DNA of 64,000 nt from Streptomyces coffeae (GCF_016741875.1 NZ_JAERRF010000035.1:26335-90334), one strand, 5' to 3'; counted from the stretch's first letter, positions 35,089 to 45,373 are shown. Translations and numbers: made by a program. Notes: a model not told the origin generated them from the sequence alone.

Positions 35089-35754
35089 GTGACCACCTCG
35101 CCCCATTCAGACAAGGTGCACGCCGGCCAGGCCATGTACGGGCCGTGGACACTGCCCCTCTACGACCTGATGGCCTTCAAGATCAACTGCCGGTTCCTCT
35201 TCCGCGTCCCGGTGTCCGAAGTGGTCGCCATGTTCGACCGCAACGTCTCCCCCGAGCATCTGGACCTCGGCGTGGGCACCGGCTACTTCTTGGACAACTG
35301 CCGCACCCATCCGGGGCAGTCCATCACCCTGGCCGATCTGAACGAGCACTCGCTGCGTCACGCGGCCCGTCGGCTGGCCCGCTTCGACGTCACCACGGTC
35401 CGGGCCAACGCGCTGGAACCGCTACCGCTTTCCGAGGCGACCTTCGGCTCGGCGTCGATGAACTTCCTGCTGCACTGCATTCCCGGCAGCATCCGTGAGA
35501 AGGCGAAAGTGCTGGACCATGTCGCGGCCTGTGTACGGCCGGGTGGGCGGCTCTTCGGCGCCACGGTGCTCACCCAGGGGGTACCGGTGGGGACCGCCGC
35601 GCGGGTGAACTTCCGGATGTGGAACAAGCGCGGCCTGATGAACAACTCCGAGGACAGCCTCGAGGACCTGCGCACCGAGCTGGCCGCCCGCTTCCCCGAC
35701 CACAAGCTCACCGTCCACGGCTGCGGCGCCCTCTTCGAGGCCGAGATCCCCTGA
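35089..35754 (+). CDS. Class I SAM-dependent methyltransferase
   Basis: 221-aa methyltransferase. The SAM-binding motif I is 'HLDLGVGTGYFLDNC' (about residue 59), followed by 'ITLADLNEHSL' (motif II acidic residue) and 'VRPGGRLFGATVL' (post-motif). GTG 35089 follows GGAGG. It diverges from the small-peptide operon by 206 bp and converges with the PKS cluster, separated by a hairpin. It could serve either: O- or C-methylation of the polyketide, or modification in the small-peptide system. Confidence 0.88.
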   Translation: MTTSPHSDKVHAGQAMYGPWTLPLYDLMAFKINCRFLFRVPVSEVVAMFDRNVSPEHLDLGVGTGYFLDNCRTHPGQSITLADLNEHSLRHAARRLARFDVTTVRANALEPLPLSEATFGSASMNFLLHCIPGSIREKAKVLDHVAACVRPGGRLFGATVLTQGVPVGTAARVNFRMWNKRGLMNNSEDSLEDLRTELAARFPDHKLTVHGCGALFEAEIP

Positions 35755-35770
35755 CATCCCGTACACGACA

Positions 35771-35816
35771 GGGCCCGGTGCAACGCGCCACAACGGCAGC
35801 GTGTCACACCGGGCCC
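35771..35816. terminator. Bidirectional hairpin between methyltransferase and PKS operon
   Basis: GGGCCCGGTG at 35771-35780 pairs perfectly with CACCGGGCCC at 35807-35816. The inner ACGC/GCGT arms add pairs. It marks the left end of the PKS operon. Confidence 0.85.
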
Positions 35817-35831
35817 GGTGGTCGCGTGTTC

Positions 35832-36989
35832 CTAGGAGCGGCGCGGCACCGGGATCACATAGCGGTTGAAGACCAGGTCGCGCAGGACGTCGTCACCGCC
35901 CTCCACGAGGGAGACGTAGCGGATGTCGCGCATCAGCTTTCCGATGGGCATCTCGTGGGTGTAGCCGAGCCCGCCGAACATCTCGGACCCCACACTGGCC
36001 ACGTCCCAGCCGGCCTGGCCACAGAACATCTTGGCGGTCAGGGCGGACTTGAGGGTGCCCTGCCGGTGGAAGCTCGCGGCGGCGCCGGGGGCGGCCATGA
36101 TCGCGTCATAGTCGCGGCCGGCGCGCAGACAGTGGCTCTTCATGACGTCGATCTGCATCTCCATCTGCCCGAGCCGCTGGGCGAACACGGGGCTCTCCAC
36201 GAGGAGGCCGTCGCGCAGCGGCTTGGTCTTGGCGTAGGTCATGCAGTGGTCGCGGATGCGGCGGGCGACCCCGATCGCGGTGGCGGCGATGAGGATGCGG
36301 CTGGCGTTGAGGCCGATCTCCAGCAGCCGCAGGCCCGACCCCTCGAGGCGGTTGGCGGCGGGCACCCGGCAGCCCTTCAGGCTGACCTGGTAGGTGTACG
36401 AGGCGCGCAGACCGATGACGTCCCAGCGCTTCACGATCTCGACACCGGGGGTGTCGCGCGGGATCAGCACGGCGTGGTATGCCTCGGAGTCCTCGGCCGA
36501 CCGGGCGATCACGACGAGGAAGTCGGCGAAGTCGGTGTTGGTCGAGAAGAACTTCTCACCGGTGACGACGAGTTCGTCGCCCTCGGTCGCCACCACCGTC
36601 TCGGTCTTGCCGAGTTCGCTGCCCGCGTTCCGTTCACTGCCCAGTGTCGCGCAGAAGGAGCCCCGCTCGGCCATGGGCTTGAGATAGCGGGCCTTGAGCT
36701 CCTCGGAGCCGTACAGCTGCACGATGCTGGTGCCGAGTACCGAGATGAAGAGCGTGAAGGCCACTCCGGCGTCGCCGTAGGCGATCTCGTTGACGATCTC
36801 GACGCTGTCCTCGAGGCTGAGGCCGCGGCCGCCGAGCTCCTCCGGCAGCCACCAGTTGGCCAGTCCGGTCTCCCGGAACTTCTCGTAGACGTCCGAGGGC
36901 TTGTCCTCGAGCGCGTCCGTCTCCGTGTGTGGGCCGGCCAGACACTCCTTGACGAATGCGCGAACCGCCTTCAGGTCTTCCGGTTTCAT
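35832..36989 (-). CDS. Acyl-CoA dehydrogenase family protein of the PKS cluster
   Basis: 385-aa flavoenzyme that introduces a double bond next to a thioester. Typical features in order: 'LANWWLPEELGGRGLSLEDS', 'FCATLGSERNAGSEL', 'VTGEKFFSTNTDFADFLVV' and 'MRDIRYVSLVEGGDDVLRD' with the likely catalytic Glu. ATG 36989 follows GGTGGAGAG, 43 bp after the PKS gene, so the two are co-transcribed. It could prepare an unusual starter or extender unit or desaturate an ACP-bound chain. No FkbH/FkbG/FkbJ partners for methoxymalonyl are in view. Confidence 0.88.
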   Translation of the reverse strand: MKPEDLKAVRAFVKECLAGPHTETDALEDKPSDVYEKFRETGLANWWLPEELGGRGLSLEDSVEIVNEIAYGDAGVAFTLFISVLGTSIVQLYGSEELKARYLKPMAERGSFCATLGSERNAGSELGKTETVVATEGDELVVTGEKFFSTNTDFADFLVVIARSAEDSEAYHAVLIPRDTPGVEIVKRWDVIGLRASYTYQVSLKGCRVPAANRLEGSGLRLLEIGLNASRILIAATAIGVARRIRDHCMTYAKTKPLRDGLLVESPVFAQRLGQMEMQIDVMKSHCLRAGRDYDAIMAAPGAAASFHRQGTLKSALTAKMFCGQAGWDVASVGSEMFGGLGYTHEMPIGKLMRDIRYVSLVEGGDDVLRDLVFNRYVIPVPRRS

Positions 36990-37032
36990 CTCTCCACCCT
37001 TGTCGAGGTCAGCACACGAGGGCACGCGGTGC

Positions 37033-40000
37033 TCATTCGGAATTCGCCCGCTGTACGAGTGCCTCGATGTCGAGGTCATCGATCTCGTCCAGTCCGTCGA
37101 GCGCGTCGTCCGGCAGGTCGGCGGTCTCCTCGACCACCTGCTCCGGCTCGGGGAACAGCAGTTCCCGCAGCCGTACCGCCAGCGCGGCGGGCGTCGGATA
37201 GTTGTAGATCACCGTGGCCGGGACATGGACTCCGGTGTCCTGCTTGACCTGGTTGCGGAACTCGACACCGCTGAGGGAGTCGAAACCGATCTCCTGGAAC
37301 GACATCTCGGCATCGATGTCGTCGGCGGACGGATAGCCGAGCACCACGGCCGCGGTCTCCAGCAGCAGGGCCACCAGTTCCTCGCGCTGCTCCTCCGGCG
37401 AGAGGCGGACCAGCTTGCCCGCCATGGGCGACTCCCCGCTCTCCTCGGCGGCGACGGGCCGCTCGGAGGCCGCGGGCAGCGCGGGCTGCACCAGGGTGCG
37501 CAGCAGCGCGGGCACGGTGTCCTGCCACAGGGCGGCCCGCTCGATCTGCACGGGCAGTTGCAGCGTCTCGTCCGCGGCGAGAGCGGCGTCGAAGAGGGCG
37601 GTGCCCCGCGCCGCCGTCAGGGGCGTCATGCCGTGGCGCCGGAAGCGCGCCAGGTCGGACTGGCCGAGGGTGCTCGCCATGCCGAGCTCCCACGGGCCCC
37701 AGGCCAGCGAGAGCGCGGGCAGTCCGGCCCCGGCACGGTGTTCGGCCAGCGCGTCGAGGAAGGCGTTGGCCGCCGCGTAGTTGGCCTGGCCCGCGTTGCC
37801 GACCACACCCACGACGGAGGAGTACAGCACGAAGGCCGACAGGTCCATGTCCTTGGTGAGTTCGTGCAGATGCCATGCGGCGTCGACCTTGGGCGCGAAC
37901 ACGCGGTCGATCCGCTCGGGTGTCATCAACTCCACGGTGGTGTCGTCGAGTACGCCCGCCATGTGCACGACGGCGGTGAGCGGCGCCTCCCGCGGAATCC
38001 TCGCGAGCTGCTCCGCCAGCGCCCCGGCGTCGGAGACATCGCAGGCCGCGTGGGTGACGTTGGCCCCCAGCTCGGTCAGCTCGGCGGCCGGTCCGGCCGC
38101 GCCGGAGCGGCTGAGGAGCAGCAAGTTGCGCACTCCGTGTTCGGTGACCAGGTGCCGGGCGAGCAGGGCGCCCAGACCCCCGGTGGCGCCGGTGAGCAGC
38201 ACCGTGCCGTCCGGGTCCCAGGTCTGCCGGGTGGTGGTCGAGGCGTGCGAGGAGACCAGTCCCGGTGCGTAGAGCTTGCCCCGGCGCAGCGCGAGCTGGG
38301 GCAGCCGGGCGTCCAGGGTCTCCAGCGCGCGCAGCGACTCCTCACTGCCGTCGGTGTCCACCAGGACGAACTGACCGTCGTGTTCGGTCTGCGCGGAGCG
38401 CACCAGGCCCCACACCGCCGCGAGGGCCAGATCGGGCGTCTCTCCGGGGAGGGCCGCCACGGCGTTCGTGGTCACGATGGCCAGCGGGCGGTCGTGCGGG
38501 GCGTCCAGCCGCCGCCGCACCAGCTCCAGGGCTTCGCGGGCGCGCGCCCGCGCCGTCACGGGGGCGTCACCCTGCCCGTTCGCCTCGATATGCGCGATGT
38601 CGGCCGTGCGGGCCGGGCGCTCCGGGTGCTGCTCAGCAGGCGACCAGCGCAGCGCGAACAGGGAGTCGGCGAGGGAGCCTCGGGCGAGCTGGTCCGCCGA
38701 CGCGGGCATCACGGCCAGGGACTCCACGGTCAGCACGGGCGCACCGTCGGTACCGCTGATCGACAGCGACACCTCGGTGTCGCTGATCCGGGCGACGCGG
38801 ACCCGCAGACGGCTTCCGGCGGGCGCGTGGCAGACAACTCCGGCCCAGGAGTAGGGCAGCACGGTCTGTGCCGGGTCGTCGGACACCATCAGCGCCAGCA
38901 TCGGATGCAGCGCGGCGTCGAAGAGGGCAGGGTGCACGGCGAATCCGCCCTTGGCGTGCGGTACCTGGTCGGGCAGCTGGACCTCGCCGTAGACCTCGTC
39001 CCCGAGCCGCCACAGCGAGCGCAGCCCCTGGAAGGCCGGACCGTAGCCGTAGCCCCGGCCGACCAGCTCCGGGTAGAAGCCGGACAGGTCCACCGGGATG
39101 GCGTCCCGCGGGGGCCAGACGTCCTCGGTGGCCGCGCGGGCGGGAGCCTTGGTGACCGCATGCCCGGCGGCGTGCCGGATCCAGGCGCTGGACACCCCGG
39201 AGGCAGGACGGGAGTAGACGCCGATGGGGCGCCTGCCCGTCTTCTGCTCCGCCTCGCCCACGACGACCTGGAGTTGTACGGCGCCGTCGGCGAAGGTCAG
39301 CGGTGCGTGGAGGGTCAGTTCCTCGATGGCGTGGCAGTCGGTTCCCTCGATCGCGCGCAGCGCCATCTCCACCACGGCCGTGCCGGGGAACACGGCGTTG
39401 CCGAAGATGGCGTGGTCGGTCAGCCAGGTCTCGGCGACGAGGTCGATCCGTCCGCTGAACGCCACCTGGTCGCCGACGGCGAGTTCGGTGGCGGCGGAGA
39501 GGAAGGGATGTCCGACCGGCTCGAGACCGGCGCCCGCGACATCGCCCTGCGGCTTGGCCGGCTGCGCCCAGTAGCGCTGGTGGTCGAAGGCGTAGGTGGG
39601 CAGGTCGACGGGGCGGCCCACGGCGCCGACGGCGTCCAGGTAAGCCTGCCAGTCGACCGGGACACCAGCGGTGTGCATACGGGCCAGGGCCTCCGCCGCC
39701 GCACGCGCCTCCGGACGCCCCTTGCGGACGAGGGGAATCGCCGTCAGGTTGGCGTCGGTGAGGGTCTCGGCGGCCATGGCGGAAAGGACACCGTCGGGGC
39801 CGACCTCGACCAGCGCCTCGGCCCCGGCCTTCACGGCGGCGGCCACCCCGTCGGCGAAGCGCACGGCGTCGCGCACATGGCGCACCCAGTACCCGGGCTG
39901 CTCCAGCTCGCCCGGCTCGGCGATGGCGCCGGTCACGTTGGAGACGACCGCCAGGCGCGCGGGCGCGTAGGAGACCGACTCGGCGACGGCCCGGAACTCG

Positions 40001-43000
40001 TCGAGCATGGGGTCCATCAGCGGCGAGTGGAAGGCGTGCGAGACACGCAGCCGGGTGGTCTTGCGTCCGTCGGCGGCCAGGGCCGCGGCGACCTCGGTGA
40101 CGACGTCCTCCACGCCGGAGATCACCACGGCGGCCGGGCCGTTGACGGCGGCGATGGAGACGGCCTCTTCGTGTCCGGCCAGGGCGGCCCGGACCTCGTC
40201 CTCGTGTGCCTGCACGGCCACCATGGCCCCGCCGCGCGGCAGCGCCCCCATCAGGCGTCCGCGCGCGGCGACCAGACGGGCCGCGTCGGCCAGGGAGAAC
40301 ACTCCTGCCACATGCGCGGCGGCCAGTTCGCCGATGGAGTGGCCGACGAGCACCGCGGGTTCGACCCCGAGGGACGTCAGCAGCCGGTAGGCGGCCACCT
40401 CGAAGGCGAACAGCGCGGGCTGGGTCATCGCGGTCTCGTCGAGCAGCCCGGCCTCCGCGGACCCGGGCTCGGCCGAGACGACCGCGTCGACGGGGCGCTC
40501 CAGCAGGGGGTCGAGCACAGCGCAGACCTCGCGCCAGGCGTCGGCGAAGGCCGGGAAGGTCTCGATCAACTCCCGGCTCATGCCCAGGCGCTGGCTGCCC
40601 TGGCCGGAGAACAGGACGCCGACACTCGGCGGCGCCGAGGCGTGGCCGGTGACCACACCGGACTCGCGACGGCCGTCGGCCAGGGCGTCCAGTCCGGCGA
40701 GCAGTTCCTCCCGGTCCGCGCCGATGACCACGGCACGGTGGTCGAAGGCGGAGCGCCGGGTGGCCAGGGACACGGCCACGTCGGCCGGGTGTGCGGCGGT
40801 GCCGGCGGCGAGCGCGGCGCCCAGTTTGCGGGCCTGCCCGGCCAGCGCCTTGGCGCTGTGCGCCGACACCGGCCACACCATCGCGCCCCGCGGCGCGGTG
40901 GCGGACGGCGCGTCGGACTCGACGCGGTCGCCCTGCTCGATGATCACGTGGGCGTTGGTGCCGCTGATTCCGAACGAGGAGACTCCGGCGCGCCGTGGGC
41001 GGTCCGCCCCCGGCCAGTCGCGCTGCTCGGCCAGCAGCCGGACCGCGCCGGAGGACCAGTCGACCCGGCTCGAGGGCACCTCCGCATGCAGGGTCCTGGG
41101 CAGCACACCCTCACGCATCGCCATGATCATCTTGATCACGCCCGCGACGCCCGCGGCGGCCTGGGTGTGTCCGATGTTGGACTTCAACGACCCCAGCCAC
41201 AGCGGGTCCTCGCGGTCCTGCCCGTAGACGGACAGCAGCGCCTGCGCCTCGATCGGGTCGCCGAGGCCGGTGCCGGTGCCGTGTGCCTCCACCGCGTCGA
41301 CCTCGGCCGGGGACAGCCCCGCCGAGGCGAGGGCCTGGCGGATCACCCGCTCCTGAGAGGGGCCGTTGGGCGCGGTGAGGCCGTTGCTCTCACCGTCCTG
41401 GTTGACCGCGCTGCCGCGCAGCACGGCCAGGACGCGGCGGCCGTTGCGGCGCGCGTCGGACAGCCGCTCCAGCACCAGCACACCGACACCCTCGGACCAG
41501 CCGGTGCCGTCGGCATCGTCGGAGAACGCCTTGCAGCGGCCGTCGGCGGCGAGCCCGCCCTGCCGGGCGAACTCGACGAACATGCCCGGGGTGGACATCA
41601 CGGTGACGCCGCCCGCCACGGCGAGGGTGCAGTCGCCGGAGCGCAGTGCCTGGGCGGCCAGGTGCACGGCGACCAGGGAGGAGGAGCAGGCGGTGTCGAC
41701 GGTGACGGCCGGTCCCTCGAGGCCGAGGGAGTAGGCGATCCGGCCGGACACCACACTGCCGGAGCCACCGGTCAGCGCATGGCCCGCGAGATTGCCGGAC
41801 ACCTCCTGGAGGCGCGGCAGATAGTCCTGGGCCATGGCGCCCAGGTACACCGCGGTGGCGCTGCGGCGCAGTGCGGCGGGGTCCTGGCCCGCGTGCTCCA
41901 GCGCCTCCCACACCGCTTCCAGGGCGAGTCGCTGCTGTGGGTCCATGGCGAGGGCCTCGCGCGGACTGATGCGGAAGAAGCCCGCGTCGAAGTCGGCGGC
42001 GCCGTCCAGGAAGCCTCCGGCGGGAACGAAGTCGGCGCCCGCATCGACCTGCCAGCCCCGGTCCTCGGGGAAGCCGGTGATGGCGTCGGCCCCGTCGGCG
42101 ACCAGGCGCCACAGCTCCTCGGAGGTGGTGACGCCGCCGGGCAGCCGGCAGCTCATGCCGACGATCGCGATCGGGTCGTCGGCGGCGGAGACGGGAACGG
42201 TCCGCGCGGCGGCCGCGTCCTCCCCCGGCCCGGTGAACTGCTCGCGCAGATGCCGCACCACCGCGGCGGGGGTCGGGTGGTCGTAGGCCAGTGAGGCGGG
42301 CATCTGCAAGCCGGTCGCGGTGTTGAGCCGGTCGCGCAGCTGCACGGCGGTCACCGAGTCGAAGCCGAGCTCCTTGAAGGTGTTGTCGGTGCCGATCCGC
42401 GCGGTGTCCGGGTGGCCGAGCAGCACCGCCGCCTCACCGCGCACCAGCGCCCACAGTTCCTGCTCGGACATCCCGGGGTTGGCGGGAGCGGTCCCGGGCG
42501 CCGCGGCGGCGGGGGCCGTCGGCGTGCGGGGCGCCTGGACGACGGCCCCGTCGACCCAGTAGGTCTCGCGCTGGAAGGCGTAGGTCGGCAGCGGCACCCG
42601 CCGGGCGCCGGTGAACACTCCGCTCCAGTCCAGGTCCACGCCCCGGGTGTACAGCTCGGCCATGGACAGCAGGAGGCGGTGCGTCTCCTCCTCGTCGCGG
42701 CGCAGCGTGGGCTGCACCACGGCGGAGCCCTCCGTGGCCGCGATGTGCATCGTCAGCACCGGGTGCGGGCTGACCTCCACGAACACGCCGTATCCGTCGG
42801 CGGACAGCGCCTGGACGGTGTCGGCGAAGCGCACCGGCTCGCGCAGGTTCCGGTACCAGTAATCGGCGTCCAGCGTGGTGGGGTCGACCCGGCCGGCGAC
42901 GACCGTGGAGTAGAAGGCCACCCCGGTGTCGGTGGTCGCGGCGCCCGCCACACCGCTGAGCACCTCGTCCCGGATCGATTCCACGTGGTCGCAGTGGGAG

Positions 43001-45162
43001 GCGTAGTCGACGGGGACGATCCGGGCGCGGATCTCCCTTGCGTGGCAGTCGGCGACGGCCGCGCGGACGCCGTCGGGGTCACCGGAGATCACCACGGTGC
43101 CGGGCGAGTTCACCGCGCCGACGGAGACCCGGGACTGGTCGATCTGGTCGGCGGGCCGGTCCAAGACGGCCATCAGGCCCCGTCCGGACAGTTTTTCGGT
43201 GATGATCCGCGCGCGGGCGACGATCAGACGGATGCCGTCGGCCAGGGAGAGGATGCCCGCCGCGGTGGCGGCGGCGATCTCGCCCTGGGAGTGGCCGATG
43301 ACCGCGTCCGGCTCCAGGCCCGCCGAACGCCACACCTCGGCCAGCGAGACCATGACCGCGAACAACGCGGGCTGTACGACGTCCATGCGCTTGAGGGCGG
43401 TCTCGTCGCCGAGCACCTCGCGCAGCGACCAGCCGCCGAACTCTCGTAGCAGGTCCTCGCATTGGTCCATACGGGCGGCGAACACCTCGTTCGCCTCCCA
43501 CAGGCCCTTGGCCATGCCGACCCAGTGCGCGCCCTGGCCGGAGAACACCCACACCACTCGGCCGCCCTCGGCGGCGGTACCGGTGACAACCCGCGCCGAC
43601 GGCCTGCCCTCCGCCAACGCGGCCAGGCCGTCCAGCAGTTCATCCCGGTCGGCGGCGAGCACCACACCCCGGCTCTTCAGCGAGGACCGGGTGGTCGCCG
43701 TGGAGTGGCCCACGTCCAGCGGGCGCAGCGCGGGGTCGTCGCGTACCCAGTCGTGCAGCCGCCGGGCCTGGGCCCGCAGCGCCTGGGGGGTACGGGCGGA
43801 CACCAGCACCGGCACCGTGGTGCCGGGAGCGGGCTCCGCGTCCGGCTCCGGCTCGGGCTTGGGCTCCGGCTCGGGGGCGGCGACGACGAGGTGGCAGTTG
43901 GTGCCGCCGATGCCGAAGGAGCTGACACCGGCGAGCCGGGGGGCGTCCGGCCACGGCGCGGCGGCGGCGTTGACCCGCAGCTTCCACTGCTCCAGGGGGA
44001 TGTCCGGGTTCGGTTCCCGGTAGTTGAGGCTGGCGGGCAGCAGACCGTGCCGCATCGACAGGGCGACCTTGATCAGGCCCAGGACACCCGCGGCCGCGTC
44101 GAGATGGCCGATGTTGGTCTTCACGGATCCGACCAGCAGCGGCCGCGCGGCGTCGCGGCCCTCGCCGAAGACCGCGGCCAGGGCGCTCGCCTCGACCGGG
44201 TCGCCCGCGCGGGTGCCGGTGCCGTGCAGTTCGACATAGCCCACCCGCCCGGGGGCCACCCCGGCCTCGCGGTAGGCCTCGCGCAGCAGCGCGCTCTGCG
44301 CCTCGGCGCTGGGCACGGTCAGCGCGCCCGGTCCGTCGTGGTTGACGGCGCCACCGAGCAGTACGCAGTACACGTCATCGCCGTCGGCGACCGCGTCGGC
44401 CAGGCGCTTGAGCACGACCACGCCCGCGCCCTCACCACGGACGAAACCGTTGGCGCGGGCGTCGAAGGTGTGGCTGCGGCAGTCGGGCGACAGCGCTCCG
44501 GAGCGGGCGAAGGCGATGGTGCTCTCCGGCACCAGGTTCAGATGGACACCACCGGCCAGCGCCAGGCGCGCCGCTCCCGAGCGCAGGCTCTCACCGGCCA
44601 TGTGCACCGCGACGAGGGAGGAGGACTGCGCGGTGTCCACCGTCAGGCTCGGTCCGTGCAGGCCAAGTTGCTGGGAGACCCGGTTGGCGATCAGGCCGCG
44701 GCTCAGCCCGGCGATGGAGTGGTGGGACAGCGCGTCGCCGCCGTGCCGGTGCGCCAGGGAGGCGTAGTCGTCACCGGTGGCGCCCAGGAACACCGCGGTG
44801 GCGCTGGAGCGCAGGCTCTCCGGCGGGAGGGAGGCGTCTTCCAGGGCTTCCCAGCCCAGCTCGAGCACCATGCGCTGGCGCGGGTCCATCACCGCGGCCT
44901 CTCTCGGGGAGATGCCGAAGAAGTCCGCGTCGAAGTCACCGACACGGTCGACGAAACCCCCCTGAGGGTGCCGCGCGAGTTCCGGGATGTCCGTGGGCCA
45001 CCGGTCCGCGGGCCCGTCCGCTATCGCGTGCTCGCCCTCCCTCAGCAACGTCCAGAAGGAACGCACATTTTCGGCGCCGGGGACCCGGCACGACATTCCG
45101 ATGACGGCGACGGCATCCTGACCCACACCGGTGAGCCCCTGCCCGCACTTGTTCCCGACCAT
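37033..45162 (-). CDS. Modular type I PKS: KSQ-AT-ACP loading module plus KS-AT-DH-KR-ACP
   Basis: 2709-aa synthase that starts the polyketide chain. Loading KS (about 20-440) has Gln for the active Cys ('VDTAQSSS', 178), the KSQ form that decarboxylates the starter. Its AT (about 530-850) has 'GHSQGE' and 'YASH', reading methylmalonyl, hence a propionyl starter. ACP 'LGFDSV' at 935. Module 1: KS 'VDTACSSS' (1158); AT with 'GHSIGE' (1610) and 'HAFH' (1708), reading malonyl; DH with His in 'DHAIFGNAVFP' (1918) and Asp in 'ALFDAALH', active; KR with 'TGATGGLG', 'GVLDD' (B-type) and Tyr in 'QANYAAAN', active; ACP 2626. The last 25 acidic residues look like a docking tail. ATG 45162 follows GGAG. 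Confidence 0.95.
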   Translation of the reverse strand: MVGNKCGQGLTGVGQDAVAVIGMSCRVPGAENVRSFWTLLREGEHAIADGPADRWPTDIPELARHPQGGFVDRVGDFDADFFGISPREAAVMDPRQRMVLELGWEALEDASLPPESLRSSATAVFLGATGDDYASLAHRHGGDALSHHSIAGLSRGLIANRVSQQLGLHGPSLTVDTAQSSSLVAVHMAGESLRSGAARLALAGGVHLNLVPESTIAFARSGALSPDCRSHTFDARANGFVRGEGAGVVVLKRLADAVADGDDVYCVLLGGAVNHDGPGALTVPSAEAQSALLREAYREAGVAPGRVGYVELHGTGTRAGDPVEASALAAVFGEGRDAARPLLVGSVKTNIGHLDAAAGVLGLIKVALSMRHGLLPASLNYREPNPDIPLEQWKLRVNAAAAPWPDAPRLAGVSSFGIGGTNCHLVVAAPEPEPKPEPEPDAEPAPGTTVPVLVSARTPQALRAQARRLHDWVRDDPALRPLDVGHSTATTRSSLKSRGVVLAADRDELLDGLAALAEGRPSARVVTGTAAEGGRVVWVFSGQGAHWVGMAKGLWEANEVFAARMDQCEDLLREFGGWSLREVLGDETALKRMDVVQPALFAVMVSLAEVWRSAGLEPDAVIGHSQGEIAAATAAGILSLADGIRLIVARARIITEKLSGRGLMAVLDRPADQIDQSRVSVGAVNSPGTVVISGDPDGVRAAVADCHAREIRARIVPVDYASHCDHVESIRDEVLSGVAGAATTDTGVAFYSTVVAGRVDPTTLDADYWYRNLREPVRFADTVQALSADGYGVFVEVSPHPVLTMHIAATEGSAVVQPTLRRDEEETHRLLLSMAELYTRGVDLDWSGVFTGARRVPLPTYAFQRETYWVDGAVVQAPRTPTAPAAAAPGTAPANPGMSEQELWALVRGEAAVLLGHPDTARIGTDNTFKELGFDSVTAVQLRDRLNTATGLQMPASLAYDHPTPAAVVRHLREQFTGPGEDAAAARTVPVSAADDPIAIVGMSCRLPGGVTTSEELWRLVADGADAITGFPEDRGWQVDAGADFVPAGGFLDGAADFDAGFFRISPREALAMDPQQRLALEAVWEALEHAGQDPAALRRSATAVYLGAMAQDYLPRLQEVSGNLAGHALTGGSGSVVSGRIAYSLGLEGPAVTVDTACSSSLVAVHLAAQALRSGDCTLAVAGGVTVMSTPGMFVEFARQGGLAADGRCKAFSDDADGTGWSEGVGVLVLERLSDARRNGRRVLAVLRGSAVNQDGESNGLTAPNGPSQERVIRQALASAGLSPAEVDAVEAHGTGTGLGDPIEAQALLSVYGQDREDPLWLGSLKSNIGHTQAAAGVAGVIKMIMAMREGVLPRTLHAEVPSSRVDWSSGAVRLLAEQRDWPGADRPRRAGVSSFGISGTNAHVIIEQGDRVESDAPSATAPRGAMVWPVSAHSAKALAGQARKLGAALAAGTAAHPADVAVSLATRRSAFDHRAVVIGADREELLAGLDALADGRRESGVVTGHASAPPSVGVLFSGQGSQRLGMSRELIETFPAFADAWREVCAVLDPLLERPVDAVVSAEPGSAEAGLLDETAMTQPALFAFEVAAYRLLTSLGVEPAVLVGHSIGELAAAHVAGVFSLADAARLVAARGRLMGALPRGGAMVAVQAHEDEVRAALAGHEEAVSIAAVNGPAAVVISGVEDVVTEVAAALAADGRKTTRLRVSHAFHSPLMDPMLDEFRAVAESVSYAPARLAVVSNVTGAIAEPGELEQPGYWVRHVRDAVRFADGVAAAVKAGAEALVEVGPDGVLSAMAAETLTDANLTAIPLVRKGRPEARAAAEALARMHTAGVPVDWQAYLDAVGAVGRPVDLPTYAFDHQRYWAQPAKPQGDVAGAGLEPVGHPFLSAATELAVGDQVAFSGRIDLVAETWLTDHAIFGNAVFPGTAVVEMALRAIEGTDCHAIEELTLHAPLTFADGAVQLQVVVGEAEQKTGRRPIGVYSRPASGVSSAWIRHAAGHAVTKAPARAATEDVWPPRDAIPVDLSGFYPELVGRGYGYGPAFQGLRSLWRLGDEVYGEVQLPDQVPHAKGGFAVHPALFDAALHPMLALMVSDDPAQTVLPYSWAGVVCHAPAGSRLRVRVARISDTEVSLSISGTDGAPVLTVESLAVMPASADQLARGSLADSLFALRWSPAEQHPERPARTADIAHIEANGQGDAPVTARARAREALELVRRRLDAPHDRPLAIVTTNAVAALPGETPDLALAAVWGLVRSAQTEHDGQFVLVDTDGSEESLRALETLDARLPQLALRRGKLYAPGLVSSHASTTTRQTWDPDGTVLLTGATGGLGALLARHLVTEHGVRNLLLLSRSGAAGPAAELTELGANVTHAACDVSDAGALAEQLARIPREAPLTAVVHMAGVLDDTTVELMTPERIDRVFAPKVDAAWHLHELTKDMDLSAFVLYSSVVGVVGNAGQANYAAANAFLDALAEHRAGAGLPALSLAWGPWELGMASTLGQSDLARFRRHGMTPLTAARGTALFDAALAADETLQLPVQIERAALWQDTVPALLRTLVQPALPAASERPVAAEESGESPMAGKLVRLSPEEQREELVALLLETAAVVLGYPSADDIDAEMSFQEIGFDSLSGVEFRNQVKQDTGVHVPATVIYNYPTPAALAVRLRELLFPEPEQVVEETADLPDDALDGLDEIDDLDIEALVQRANSE

Positions 45163-45373
45163 AGAGCTCCAGCCCTCTCTTACCCCTTTGACTACACGAT
45201 CCGCGAACCGGTCCCGTGGATACGCCAGGGGGCGTTTTTTCGCATGCATGGCGCAGATCCCTGCGCGAGTTCGCGGCGAGACAGGAGCGGGGGCGGCCGG
45301 TCGTCCCGCCGCACACATGGGTGTGGCCGCGCCGGGATCCGGCGCGGCCACCTCGTTCGGGCGCTGTCAGTCG

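Noticed and set aside
36901..42294. Very long plus-strand open frame opposite the loading PKS
   Set aside because: It is a shadow of the PKS gene caused by high GC at third positions. Its translation is low-complexity (Gly, Arg, His-rich) and matches no family, while the minus strand encodes clear PKS domains.
45222..45240. Hairpin ACGCC-AGGG-GGCGT followed by six T on the plus strand
   Set aside because: It has a terminator-like form, but no plus-strand gene precedes it, and on the minus strand the T-run is on the wrong side. Probably chance.
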